Below are positions 41,988 through 53,824 of a stretch of DNA of 64,000 nucleotides, piece by piece; the first letter of the stretch is position 1, and the number at the start of each line of letters is the position of its first letter. The stretch comes from Noviherbaspirillum pedocola (GTDB taxonomy: Bacteria > Pseudomonadota > Gammaproteobacteria > Burkholderiales > Burkholderiaceae_D). The stretch covers positions 24,020-88,019 of the forward strand of contig NZ_JAEPBG010000020.1 of the NCBI RefSeq assembly GCF_016632335.1, in the 5' to 3' direction. The notes below the pieces were generated by a model. It saw only the letters and a list, made by a program, of their open reading frames with translations, was not told the DNA's origin and ran no database searches. The position numbers were made by a program, and so were the translations under genes.

Positions 41988-42812
41988 TCAGGGAGCGAGT
42001 TCGCTAAACCAATAGGAGGCTGTGACACCGCCATCCATCAAGAAATCGCTCCCAGTAATGAATCCGCCTTCTGGCCCCATGAGCAACGCGGCGACATTCC
42101 CCACTTCGTCCGGCGTGCCAGCGCGCTTTGCTGGGCAGCCATCGATCATGCGTCGGTAGCCTGAACCTCGCGGTCCGGACAGTTCATCCTTTGCAAGGGG
42201 CGTGATGATAATGCCTGGACTGATGGTATTGATCCGTGCACTACGTTTGCCCCAACTCTCCGCTTCGAACATCACGCGCAAGGAGTTTCCGCGCTTGGAA
42301 AGTTGATAGGCATGCAGAGGATCTTTTACCTGGTCAGGTTGAAGCATTGGCAATTCAAGCAACTTTTCCACTGGCGTCGTTGCGAGCGCCTTGCTCTGCT
42401 CTGTCGTTAGGGGCGGCAAGCGGTGGCCGGACTGAGATGCGATCACGACACCCGAACCACCTTCCGCGATCACCTTGCCGAACTCTTCGAGAATGAGCGC
42501 CGTGCCGTAAAGGTCGATCTTCAAAATCGTCTCCGGCGAAGCCTGCGATGGAGATACGCCCGCCGCGTGGATGACACCGTGGACAGCGCCCAGAGCGGTT
42601 GCTCGCGCAACCAAGGCTTCGACTGACGGGCGGCAGGAAACATCAACGACCTCTGTCGTAACCTCGAATCCTGCCTCGCTGAGAGTCTTGGCGGCAGCTT
42701 CAACATTTTCCTTGCGCAGGTCTGCAAGCAAGACATGTTTGCCCGCGCCAACACGGCGCGCAATGGCTTGGCCAATCGATCCTGCGCCAATAAGGACAAT
42801 CACTTTCTGCAT
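41988..42812 (-). CDS. SDR family oxidoreductase
   Basis: A 274-residue SDR. The nucleotide motif is IGAGSIGQAIARR, which lacks the usual Thr-Gly start of classical SDRs, and YQLSKRG supplies the Tyr/Lys pair. The end, TGSDFLMDGGVTASYW, is typical of the family. The ATG at 42812 has AAAGGA nearby. It is the last gene of a five-gene minus-strand operon (cupin, two aldo/keto reductases, NmrA-like, SDR), 30 bases after the NmrA-like gene. The substrate is unknown, but the operon as a whole suggests detoxification of reactive carbonyls. Confidence 0.85.
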   Translation of the reverse strand: MQKVIVLIGAGSIGQAIARRVGAGKHVLLADLRKENVEAAAKTLSEAGFEVTTEVVDVSCRPSVEALVARATALGAVHGVIHAAGVSPSQASPETILKIDLYGTALILEEFGKVIAEGGSGVVIASQSGHRLPPLTTEQSKALATTPVEKLLELPMLQPDQVKDPLHAYQLSKRGNSLRVMFEAESWGKRSARINTISPGIIITPLAKDELSGPRGSGYRRMIDGCPAKRAGTPDEVGNVAALLMGPEGGFITGSDFLMDGGVTASYWFSELAP

Positions 42813-42842
42813 GGTGTTTCCTTTCCCGGAAGCTTGCATAGA

Positions 42843-43427
42843 TCAACCGTCACTCACGCCGATACTGTTGCGAACATAGAGGTTCGGCGTGATGACGATC
42901 TTTGCGACTAGAGCGGACAGACTGTCTAGCGCAATCTCATGACCTTCAAATGGCTGTCCCTTTTGAGTCGTTCGGTAAGGCCCCTCGGGAGCATGGGTAA
43001 ACCATCCTGGTCGTAGGATCGTGTAATCGAGATCCGACTGCTCAATCAGTGCCGCAGAGTTGCGATAGGGGTCGAGAATGCTCCGATACCTTTCACCTGG
43101 CACTTCGCCATAGATGCCCATTGAGCTAATGAAGACCAGCCGCTTCAGACCGGCAGCATGCATTGCGTCGATGATGCTTCGTGCCTGCGTAGCCATGTCG
43201 CCAGCGAGATTGGCATAGACGATATCCTGCCCTTGCATAGCATTCCGCAATGTGACTGGATCAAGCACATCCCCTTCGACAATCGTGATCCTGTTCGGAT
43301 TGTGATTGGTAAGCCGACTCGCCCTGCGCAGATAGAGCGTCAGGTCTACATCGGTCCTCTCAAGGAGCAGCTTGGTTGTATTGCGTGCAAGCTGCCCGTT
43401 CGCACCGAGAATCAGAACTCTAGTCAT
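42843..43427 (-). CDS. NmrA-like NAD(P)-binding protein
   Basis: A 194-residue atypical SDR with the N-terminal motif LILGANGQLARN and no YxxxK active-site pair. Its interior has VEGDVLDP, VYANLAGD and YTILRPGWFTH, as in the NmrA/YwnB group, which sense redox state or act on small carbonyls. The ATG at 43427 is preceded by GGAAGG with a rather long spacing. It lies 35 bases after the aldo/keto reductase gene on the same strand. Confidence 0.82.
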   Translation of the reverse strand: MTRVLILGANGQLARNTTKLLLERTDVDLTLYLRRASRLTNHNPNRITIVEGDVLDPVTLRNAMQGQDIVYANLAGDMATQARSIIDAMHAAGLKRLVFISSMGIYGEVPGERYRSILDPYRNSAALIEQSDLDYTILRPGWFTHAPEGPYRTTQKGQPFEGHEIALDSLSALVAKIVITPNLYVRNSIGVSDG

Positions 43428-43462
43428 CTTGAGATCACCTTCCAATCAGCCTTGTTTGAAGA

Positions 43463-45882
<2,420 letters not shown>

Positions 45883-45983
45883 GGAGGCTTCCTGCGTTGA
45901 ATTGCGATGACCGACAATTTAACAGTGCGTCGTCGTGCGATTAAGAGCTAAAATCGGCATGACTTTATAAGGCTGGCTAATGA

Positions 45984-46877
45984 ATGGCACGTTCTGATCT
46001 CTCTGACATCACTGCTTTCCTGTTGATCGCTCGTGAGGGCAGCTTCACGAAGGCGGCGGCAAAGCTCGGTGTTTCGCAATCAGCATTAAGTCAGACAGTA
46101 AGAAACCTAGAAGCAAGGCTAGGAATACGACTTTTGACCAGGACGACGCGTAAGGTCGCGCCGACAGAAGCCGGCGAGCGCTTGATTCGGGCGGTTGCGC
46201 CGAAATTGGAAGAAGTAGAGGCCGAACTGGCTGCTCTAACGGCGTTGCGGGACAAGCCTGCAGGTATGGTACGCATCGCGGCCGGTGAGCACGCTGCAGA
46301 ATCGATTCTCTGGCCAGCCATCGAGCGTCTTCTGCCTGACTATCCTGATATCAGCATCGAAGTCGTAGTGGACAATGGATTGACGGATATCGTCGCCCAA
46401 CGGCTAGACGCAGGCGTGCGGTTGGGCGAACAAGTTGCCAAGGACATGGTCGCAGTGCGCATTGGCCCCGATATGCGTATGGCTGTAGTTGGCACGCCCG
46501 ACTATTTCAGGCGCCACCCGAAACCACGCACTCCTGACGATCTCACCGCGCATAACTGCATCAACATCCGTCTGCCAACAGCCGGGGGCCTCTATGCCTG
46601 GGAACTAGAAAAGGCCGGACGTGCGCTCAAGGTACGTGTCGAAGGCCAACTTGTATTCAACACCGCGACCATGGCAGTCAAGGCTGCTCTGGCTGGATCC
46701 GGCCTTGCTTTCGTACCGGAAGACCGCGTTCTTCCGTATATCGCGAACGGAAGCCTGGCTCGTGTGTTGACCGACTGGTGTCCATTCTTTCCGGGGTTCC
46801 ATCTTTACTACCCGAGCCGACGACAGCCAACACCTGCTTTTGCCGTACTCGTTAGCGCTTTACGTCAGCATCAATAG
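45984..46877 (+). CDS. LysR-family transcriptional regulator
   Basis: A 297-residue LysR regulator with the helix-turn-helix ITAFLLIAREGSFTKAAAKLG, QSALSQTVRNLEARLG and LLTRTTRKVAPTEAG, followed by the effector domain. It resembles DmlR/YafC-like regulators that sit beside aldo/keto reductase operons. It is divergent from the cupin gene and should regulate the five-gene operon. A small hairpin (46886-46903) follows the stop without a T-run. Confidence 0.9.
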   Translation: MARSDLSDITAFLLIAREGSFTKAAAKLGVSQSALSQTVRNLEARLGIRLLTRTTRKVAPTEAGERLIRAVAPKLEEVEAELAALTALRDKPAGMVRIAAGEHAAESILWPAIERLLPDYPDISIEVVVDNGLTDIVAQRLDAGVRLGEQVAKDMVAVRIGPDMRMAVVGTPDYFRRHPKPRTPDDLTAHNCINIRLPTAGGLYAWELEKAGRALKVRVEGQLVFNTATMAVKAALAGSGLAFVPEDRVLPYIANGSLARVLTDWCPFFPGFHLYYPSRRQPTPAFAVLVSALRQHQ

Positions 46878-47068
46878 CTCGAAGCAGCGCGATTTTGCGC
46901 GCTCAAAGAAAGTTGTAATGCTTTGGCGGCTATATCAGCCAAAGCAGACGGACAACGTCCTACGCATGGTTTGGCAGCGACGTCTGCTCATGGCCGATGG
47001 CGCTCTTCCATATCTCGACGCAACTCCACATGCGGATGACTTCTGCAAGCCGTCCCACACGAAATAAC

Positions 47069-47099
47069 GGCTGTCGGCAGCGTTATCCTACCGACAGCC
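47069..47099 (-). terminator. Hairpin terminator after the amidohydrolase gene
   Basis: GGCTGTCGG (47069-47077) pairs perfectly with CCGACAGCC (47091-47099) around a 13-base loop. It lies 67 bases past the amidohydrolase stop on the minus strand and is followed there by GTTATTTCG. A weak T-run makes it a probable rather than certain terminator. Confidence 0.5.
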
Positions 47100-47165
47100 A
47101 GCAACACAAAAGGGCCGAAGTCCTCTGCCCGCTTGCAGGCATCGGCATCCGCGCTCGCGCACGGA

Positions 47166-48497
47166 TTATTGGGCCTTGCCCATCAGATCGAACAGGATCG
47201 CGGTTTCCGCGGCAATGGTGGCCTTGAGCGTGGGCTCGTATTCCGGCGCCCACTGCGGCGAGTGCGTGCCCGGCAGCGGAATGCCGCGCTTCTTCGCCGC
47301 CTCCAGCTTCTCGGCGGGCACGGCGCCTACATGCAGCAGCACGGCCTTCACGCCGTTCTGGCCATACACCGAGAAGTCTTCGGAAGTCATCTTGGCCGGC
47401 ATCTCGACCACGGCTGCTACTTTGTCCTTGCCCACGGCGCCTCGCACCGCATTGGCCATGCGCTCGGTCAGCGCGGGGTCGTTGTAGACCGCATCCGTGC
47501 CGCGCTTGATGTCGACGATAGGCTCCTTCTGCGCATTCGAGGCCAGCGCTTCGCCCTTCACGATGCGGGTAATCGCAGCGTGCACCTTGTTGCGCACCGC
47601 TTCGCTGAAGGTGCGTATCGTCAATTGCAGCTTGACCTGGTCCGGCACGACATTGCCGGCGGTTCCGCCATGGATGCTGCCAACCGTGATGACCGCCGGA
47701 TCGACGGGATTGTTTTCCCGCGAGATGATGGTCTGCAGCGCCATCACGGTCTTGGCGGCCATGACGACCGGGTCTATGGTTTCCTGGGGCGCTGCGCCAT
47801 GGCCACCCTGCCCGAACAGGGTGATTTCCGCCGTGTCCGAAGCGGCGCGGAAGTAGCCGGGGTGATAGCCGACCACGCCGCTGGGCAGCGTTCCCTCGTC
47901 ATGCATCGACAGCGCATAGTCCGGCTTCTTGAACTTGGTGAACAAGCCATCCTTCACCATGGCAGCCGCGCCGGCGACGAGTTCCTCGGCCGGCTGGCCC
48001 ACCAGCATCAGCGTGCCGCTCCATTGTGACCGGTTCTCCGCCATGATCTTGGCCGTGCCGTACCAGGAAGACATGTGGATGTCATGCCCGCAGGCATGGG
48101 CCACGGGCGTCATCTCGCCCTTCGCGGTCTTTGCGCTGGCCTTGCTGGCGAACGGCAGATCGGTCTTTTCCTGCACCGGCAAGGCGTCGAGTTCAGTGCG
48201 CAGCATGACGACCGGGCCCGGGCCGTTATGCAGAATCGCGACCAGGCCATGGCCGGCGATGCCGGTGGTGACTTCATAGCCAAGCGGCTTGACGAGATCG
48301 GCCAGGGTCTTCTCGGTGCGTTCCACATCGAAGCCGAGCTCGGGATGACTGTGCAAGTCCTTGTAGACCGTTTCGACCGAGGGATAGACCGCGTTGATGC
48401 GATCGGCGTTTACATCGGCGGCGATGGCGGCATGCGCGCCGAAAGCGCACGACAGCGCCACGGTGAGTGATTTCAGCGGGAAGCTCGGGGATTTCAC
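47166..48497 (-). CDS. Exported M20-family amidohydrolase (hippurate hydrolase-like)
   Basis: A 443-residue M20D metallo-amidohydrolase with a Sec signal peptide (LTVALSCAFGAHAAIAA), so it should act in the periplasm. The metal site is visible as HACGHDIHM, with PAEELVAGA downstream, and the dimerisation-domain glycine/histidine stretch GQGGHGAAP. Members hydrolyse N-acyl amino acids such as hippurate or indole-acetyl amino acids. Most M20D enzymes are cytoplasmic, so export is notable. It stands alone and has a terminator-like hairpin behind it. The substrate is unknown. Confidence 0.9.
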   Translation of the reverse strand: MKSPSFPLKSLTVALSCAFGAHAAIAADVNADRINAVYPSVETVYKDLHSHPELGFDVERTEKTLADLVKPLGYEVTTGIAGHGLVAILHNGPGPVVMLRTELDALPVQEKTDLPFASKASAKTAKGEMTPVAHACGHDIHMSSWYGTAKIMAENRSQWSGTLMLVGQPAEELVAGAAAMVKDGLFTKFKKPDYALSMHDEGTLPSGVVGYHPGYFRAASDTAEITLFGQGGHGAAPQETIDPVVMAAKTVMALQTIISRENNPVDPAVITVGSIHGGTAGNVVPDQVKLQLTIRTFSEAVRNKVHAAITRIVKGEALASNAQKEPIVDIKRGTDAVYNDPALTERMANAVRGAVGKDKVAAVVEMPAKMTSEDFSVYGQNGVKAVLLHVGAVPAEKLEAAKKRGIPLPGTHSPQWAPEYEPTLKATIAAETAILFDLMGKAQ

Positions 48498-48826
48498 TTC
48501 TATGTCTCCTTAAAGGTAAGGCGGCAATCATGCATCGTGGATTGCCGGAGTGGGCGAGCTTACCTCCGCATTCTTCGAACCGGGTCAACTCTCTGAGAGA
48601 CGCAAGCATGAATCGACACTGCAGGGGGCTTGCAGCTGTCGAGCGCGCGAGCCGTAAAACTGAAGCGACATGCGGATCCGTCAAGTCGCCAACGCCAAGG
48701 ATTAGGTAAGCTTTAGCCCAACCGCGGGCCCCTTGGGGGCTTTAGCCTTCTCATCCATTTCCAGGCAAGTCCCAAAGGCAGGGAAAACATCCACCTGCCA
48801 CCAGCACAGCCGCGCCATTTCCAAGA
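48498..48826. other. Divergent intergenic region
   Basis: The 329 bases between the amidohydrolase and the first tandem kinase must hold promoters for both, since they point apart. A GC-rich short hairpin (GCCCC-TTG-GGGGC) lies near 48730-48742, flanked by two copies of GGCTTTAGCC or a near match. I see no gene. Confidence 0.35.
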
Positions 48827-51529
48827 ATGAATTCACCTAAGAAAAGTCATACTCCGATGTTTGCAACAGGCTCGGAAAACACCGGGCTTTCCGCCTTCGA
48901 TTCGGTGCTGTTCGAATGCAGTCCGGACTGCGTGAAGCTGCTTGATCTCGACGGCCGTCTGCTGGCCATGAACCACAATGGCCAGTGCGTCATGGAGATC
49001 GACGACTTCGGCGCCGTCGCCAACTCCCCGCTGGCGATGCTGTGGCCCGAAGCAAGCCGCGAGACCGTGCAGTCCGCCATAGCCAGCGCGCGCGCCGGCC
49101 AGACGGGTCGCTTCCGCGCGTTCTGTCCCACCGCGAAAGGCACGCCGAAGTGGTGGGATGTGACGGTGATGCCGGTTCCCGCCGCGAACGGGGAAGCCAC
49201 GCGGCTGCTTTCGGTATCCCGTGACGTCACCGTCGAGCACGACGCCTGGGAGAGACTGCAATTCAGCCAGGCGCAGTTCGCGCGCCTGCTCGATTCGTCG
49301 GCCGAAGGCATCTACGGCATGGCGCCGGATAACAGCTGTACCTTCATGAACCGGGCCGGTGCCGCGATGCTCGGTTACGAGCCGGATGAGCTCATCGGCC
49401 GCCAGCTCCATGCGCTGATTCATCATCATCACGCCGATGGTTCGCTCTATCCGGCAGTGGAATGCCGCCTTCTCAATGCGGTCGCCAAAGGCGATTCGCT
49501 ACGCGTGGAGAACGAAGTCTTCTGGCGCAAGGATGGCACGCCGATCGCTGTCTCCTACTCGGTCGCGCCGACGATGCAGGATGGCGCCTACGTGGGCGCC
49601 GTCGTCACCTTCACCGATGTAACCCAGCGCAAGGCTTCCGAGCGTGCCCTGCAAGACAGCGAAAAGCGTTTCCGCTCGATGGCGGACGCGATTCCGCAAA
49701 TCGTGTGGTCGATCGACGATCAGGGTCGGGCCGTGTTCTTCAACAAGCAGTGGACCATCTATACCGGCGCGGCTATCGCTCCCGACACCCCCGCCGATGT
49801 CTCGGCCCAGTTCGTGCATCAGGACGATCACGAGCCCACCATGCGAGCGTGGCAGAAGGCATGGGAAGAACGCATCACCTTCACGATGGAACACCGCATA
49901 CGTTCCGCTTCAGGGGAATACCGCTGGTTTCTCGTGCGCGCAGAGCCCTTCTTCGACGCCGCCGGGAAGATCGTGCAATGGTTCGGCACCTCTACGGACA
50001 TCCATGACCGCAAGCAAGCCGAGGTGGAACTGTTCGCCAGCCGCGAGCGGCTGGAAAAAATCATCAGCCAGGCGGCCACCGGCGTGGTCGAGGCCGATGC
50101 CCATGGCCGCATCGTGCTGGTAAACGGCAAATACTGCCAGATGCTCGGATACACCGAAGAAGAATTGATCGGAACCTCAATACTCGAGGTGACCGCACCC
50201 GACTCGGTGGAGCAGACCATGGCTGTGCTGCAGGGGCTGGTGGAAGGCGACAAGGGATACACCATCGACAAGCAATACCGGCGCAAGGACGGCTCGCTGC
50301 TGTGGGCCACCAGCAGCGTGACGGCGCTGCACGGCCCCGAGCATCAGTTCCAGGGGCTGGTGGCCATCGTCATCGATGTCACCGAACGCAAGCGGGTGGA
50401 AGAGGCGCTGAAGGGAGCCGATCGACGCAAGGACGAGTTCCTGGCGATGCTCGCGCATGAGCTGCGCAATCCGCTGGCGCCGATCGGCGCGGCGGCCGAG
50501 CTGTTGCAGCTGGCGCAGCTCAGCGAGGCGCGGGTGCGGCAGACCAGCCAGATCATCGCCCGCCAGGTCAGGCACATGACGGGCCTGGTAGACGATCTGC
50601 TGGATGTCTCGCGCGTCACGCGCGGCCTGGTGGAGCTGGACAATGCGCCGCTCGACATCAGCCATGTGATCACGGACGCCGTCGAGCAGGTGACGCCGCT
50701 GATCCGCTCGCGCCGCCATCAGCTCGGCATGCAGCTCACGCCCGAAGCGCCGCTGGTCATGGGCGACAAGAAGCGGCTGGTGCAGGTGCTTGCGAATCTG
50801 CTCAACAATGCCGCCAAGTACATGCATGAAGGCGGCCGCATCCTGTTGAAGACCGAGGTGCGGAATGACAGCGTCGTCATCGACGTGCAGGACGAAGGCA
50901 TAGGCATGACGCCGGAACTGGTCTCACGCGCCTTTGATCTTTTTGCGCAGGCTGAGCGCAGCTCGGACCGTTCTTCGGGCGGGCTGGGACTGGGGCTGGC
51001 GCTGGTCAGGAGCCTGGTGGAATTGCATCACGGCACGGTGACATGCGAAAGCGCGGGGCTGGGCAAGGGAAGCCGGTTCACCGTGCGCCTGCCGCGCCTG
51101 GCGCCGCGCGACAGCGGCAATGCACCGGAATTCGCCGGCAGCGCCATGCGGCACCCCGTTGCTTCGCTGCGCATGATGGTGGTGGACGACAACGTCGATG
51201 CAGCCGCAATGCTTGCCATGCTGCTGGAAACGCAGGGACACCGGGTGGCGGTCGAACATGACTCGCGCAGCGCATTGCAGCGCGCCAGGGAAGAAGCGCC
51301 GCAGGTCTGCCTGCTGGACATCGGCTTGCCGGAAATGGATGGCAACGAACTGGCGCGGCGGCTTCGCGCCCAAGCCGAGACGGCGCATACGGTGCTCATC
51401 GCCGTTACCGGCTATGGCCAGGAAAGCGACCGCGCGGAGATGATGGCAGCCGGCTTTGATCGGCATCTCGTCAAACCGGTCGATACCGGCAAGCTGGCTG
51501 CCATTTTGGCGGAGGTGGGCAGGCGCTGA
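48827..51529 (+). CDS. Soluble hybrid histidine kinase with four PAS domains
   Basis: A 900-residue protein with no membrane segment. Four successive PAS domains occupy about residues 25-525 (for example FECSPDCVKLLDLDGRLLAMN, LLDSSAEGIYGMAPDNSCTFM, MADAIPQIVWSIDDQGRAVFF, IISQAATGVVEADAHGRIVLV). HisKA follows with LAMLAHELRNPLAPIGAA, then the ATP-binding domain (NLLNNAAKYM, GGLGLGLALVRSL) and a receiver (VVDDNVDAAAML, LLDIGLPEMDG, VKPVD). It should sense a cytoplasmic ligand or redox signal and pass phosphate inside its own receiver. The kinase core is strikingly like the one at 29448-30950, so the two are paralogues. A second kinase gene follows directly. Confidence 0.9.
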   Translation: MNSPKKSHTPMFATGSENTGLSAFDSVLFECSPDCVKLLDLDGRLLAMNHNGQCVMEIDDFGAVANSPLAMLWPEASRETVQSAIASARAGQTGRFRAFCPTAKGTPKWWDVTVMPVPAANGEATRLLSVSRDVTVEHDAWERLQFSQAQFARLLDSSAEGIYGMAPDNSCTFMNRAGAAMLGYEPDELIGRQLHALIHHHHADGSLYPAVECRLLNAVAKGDSLRVENEVFWRKDGTPIAVSYSVAPTMQDGAYVGAVVTFTDVTQRKASERALQDSEKRFRSMADAIPQIVWSIDDQGRAVFFNKQWTIYTGAAIAPDTPADVSAQFVHQDDHEPTMRAWQKAWEERITFTMEHRIRSASGEYRWFLVRAEPFFDAAGKIVQWFGTSTDIHDRKQAEVELFASRERLEKIISQAATGVVEADAHGRIVLVNGKYCQMLGYTEEELIGTSILEVTAPDSVEQTMAVLQGLVEGDKGYTIDKQYRRKDGSLLWATSSVTALHGPEHQFQGLVAIVIDVTERKRVEEALKGADRRKDEFLAMLAHELRNPLAPIGAAAELLQLAQLSEARVRQTSQIIARQVRHMTGLVDDLLDVSRVTRGLVELDNAPLDISHVITDAVEQVTPLIRSRRHQLGMQLTPEAPLVMGDKKRLVQVLANLLNNAAKYMHEGGRILLKTEVRNDSVVIDVQDEGIGMTPELVSRAFDLFAQAERSSDRSSGGLGLGLALVRSLVELHHGTVTCESAGLGKGSRFTVRLPRLAPRDSGNAPEFAGSAMRHPVASLRMMVVDDNVDAAAMLAMLLETQGHRVAVEHDSRSALQRAREEAPQVCLLDIGLPEMDGNELARRLRAQAETAHTVLIAVTGYGQESDRAEMMAAGFDRHLVKPVDTGKLAAILAEVGRR

Positions 51530-51687
51530 CCGTGCGGGCGAAGCTCCACAGCGTCGATGATGCATATTGGCATTGGAGGAATGGCGGATACCTGGTCTAC
51601 TTGCAGGGTTCTATCCGAAGCGCCTGCATTGCCTTTCTGTTTCGCTTTCTCCCGCCTCGGCCTTCCTTGCTGCCTATCACTGCGACC

Positions 51688-53682
51688 ATGCGAACCACCC
51701 TCAACAATAGTGGCACCACAGACTCGTCCGAGCTTGACCAGATCCGAGACTGGAAAGCTCTCCACCGCCTGAGTACGCAACTGCTGAAGACGAATTCCAC
51801 GACTGCCAAGCTGGCGGAGGTCCTGGCAAGTGTTGTGGCCTTCCATCACACTTCGCGCGCTGTCATATCCATTCATGATCCTGGACTGGAGTGTCTGACC
51901 GTCAGGGCAAGCATAGGCATGACGAAGCAGGAGGTCGAGGAGCTGAACCGCATCAAGCTTAGCGAAGGCTGCTCCGGCGCGGCCTTTGCCGAGCGCGACC
52001 GCATCGTCGTTGAAAATTTCGATAAGGATGAGCGCTTCGAGGCCTTTCATCCATGGGCAAAGGCCAATCATGTCGGCGCGGTGTACTCGACACCTTTCTA
52101 TGACGACGACACGGCGATTGGCGTGGTTACGGTCTACTTTGGCATGCCGCATACCCCGACGGCGCGCGAAATGGAACTTACCGATATTTGCGCTGGCACC
52201 ATCGCTCTCATTCTCGGGCGCGAACTCGCTGATGCAAGCTCGCGGCAGGAACGGGAACGCCGCAACAAGGTACTCGCGCACATGGACGAAGGTTATATCG
52301 TGCTTGCCCATGATTTCACCGTGCGGGAAATGAATCATGCGGCTGTGCGGATGTGCCAGCGCCCGATTGCCGACATGATCGGCAAAAGCCATTGGAAGGT
52401 CTGGCCGGAAGTCAACGACACGGAAATGGGGACCATGTTTCGCAGGGCAATGAGTGAACGCATTCCGCTGTGGATAGAAAATCGTTGGGTTTCGCCTTCC
52501 GGCGACGTGGGCTGGTATGAAGTGCATGCGCAGCCCATCGACGAAGGGATGGCGATTTACTTCCGTGACATCACACGTCGCAAGACCGCAGAACAGGCCG
52601 TTGCCGATAGCGAGGCAAGGTACCGGGCACTTGCCGAAAACACCTCCGAAGTCGTCTGGCGAGCGGATGCCACCGGCATGGTCTGCGAGATGAGCCCGGG
52701 ATGGGCAAGATTCACTGGCCAGACGAGCGCCGAATCGAGTGGCGAAGGATGGGCCAATGCCATCCAGCCGGATGATCGGGCAGGCCTGCTCGCCGAATGG
52801 CATGCCGCGGTGGCGACGGGGATGGATTACATGACAACCTACCGCATGCGCCGCAGCGATGGCCAGTACAGGAACATGATTTCTCACGGCGTGCCCTTGA
52901 AGGACAAGGATGGACATGTCCGCGAGTGGATCGGACTCTGTCAGGACGTCACCGCGCTGCGCGAGGCGGAAGAGATCGCCAGGCAGGAGAATGTTCACAA
53001 GGATGAATTCCTTGCCATGCTCGGCCATGAATTGCGCAATCCGCTATCCGCCGTGCGGATGGCTACCGACCTGCTGGAGAGAACCGATTTCGGCCCCGAA
53101 CGCACCGCGCACTTCGCCAGGGTGATCAACCGGCAGGTCGCGCACATGACGCGCCTCGTGGAAGACCTGATGGATATTTCGCGCATCTCGCGTGGTCAGG
53201 TTTCTCTTGAAAGGAACCCGGTGGACTTGTGTGCCGCCATCACTGCCGCAGCGGAACAGTTGCGCCCGATGATGAACGCCAAGCAGCACAGACTGACACT
53301 GGATTTGCCGGAAGAGGCGTGCATCGTTTTCGGCGACCATGTCCGGCTCGTGCAAGTCGCCGGCAATCTCATCGGCAACGCCGCCCGCTATACGCCTGCC
53401 CACGGCGACATCACGGCCCGATTGCTGATCGAAGCAGGGAAGGCCCTATTCACCGTGAGCGATACCGGGATCGGCATCGAGCCGGCGTTACTGCCGGAGA
53501 TTTTCAACCTCTATACGCAAGCGAAGATGACGAGTGACCGTCAATCGAGTGGCCTCGGGATGGGCCTTACGCTTGTCAAAAGCCTTGTTGAACTTCACGG
53601 CGGCACCGTCACCGCCATGAGCGATGGCCCGAACATGGGAAGCATGTTCAGTGTCACCCTGCCTTGCGCGGCCACGAATTAG
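51688..53682 (+). CDS. GAF-PAS histidine kinase
   Basis: A kinase of 664 residues if it starts at the ATG at 51688. The frame is open from a GTG at 51532, two bases after the previous stop, but that extension is not domain-like; the start is uncertain as neither has a strong ribosome-binding site. An N-terminal GAF domain (AVISIHDPGLECLTVRASIG, GAVYSTPFYDDD) is followed by two PAS domains (LAHMDEGYIVLAHDFTVREMN and LAENTSEVVWRADATGMV). HisKA has LAMLGHELRNPLSAVRMA, and the ATP-binding domain has NLIGNAARYT and GLGMGLTLVKSL. There is no receiver, so it may phosphorylate the receiver of the upstream hybrid kinase or a distant regulator. Confidence 0.85.
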   Translation: MRTTLNNSGTTDSSELDQIRDWKALHRLSTQLLKTNSTTAKLAEVLASVVAFHHTSRAVISIHDPGLECLTVRASIGMTKQEVEELNRIKLSEGCSGAAFAERDRIVVENFDKDERFEAFHPWAKANHVGAVYSTPFYDDDTAIGVVTVYFGMPHTPTAREMELTDICAGTIALILGRELADASSRQERERRNKVLAHMDEGYIVLAHDFTVREMNHAAVRMCQRPIADMIGKSHWKVWPEVNDTEMGTMFRRAMSERIPLWIENRWVSPSGDVGWYEVHAQPIDEGMAIYFRDITRRKTAEQAVADSEARYRALAENTSEVVWRADATGMVCEMSPGWARFTGQTSAESSGEGWANAIQPDDRAGLLAEWHAAVATGMDYMTTYRMRRSDGQYRNMISHGVPLKDKDGHVREWIGLCQDVTALREAEEIARQENVHKDEFLAMLGHELRNPLSAVRMATDLLERTDFGPERTAHFARVINRQVAHMTRLVEDLMDISRISRGQVSLERNPVDLCAAITAAAEQLRPMMNAKQHRLTLDLPEEACIVFGDHVRLVQVAGNLIGNAARYTPAHGDITARLLIEAGKALFTVSDTGIGIEPALLPEIFNLYTQAKMTSDRQSSGLGMGLTLVKSLVELHGGTVTAMSDGPNMGSMFSVTLPCAATN

Positions 53683-53824
53683 GACGCCCGGGAAGAAAAC
53701 CTCACAGCCTGCGCGATAGCATCGCGAGCCGCTAGAGCGTGTTCGCCCTGACACTGTCTTCACTGACTTCGACATGCGGAAAACGGGTGGGAAAGCCAAA
53801 CGACATGAAGAATGCGACCCGAGC

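Noticed and set aside
51412..53028. A 538-residue minus-strand frame over the tandem kinases
   Set aside because: It is the complement of clearly coding kinase sequence and shows no domains of its own.
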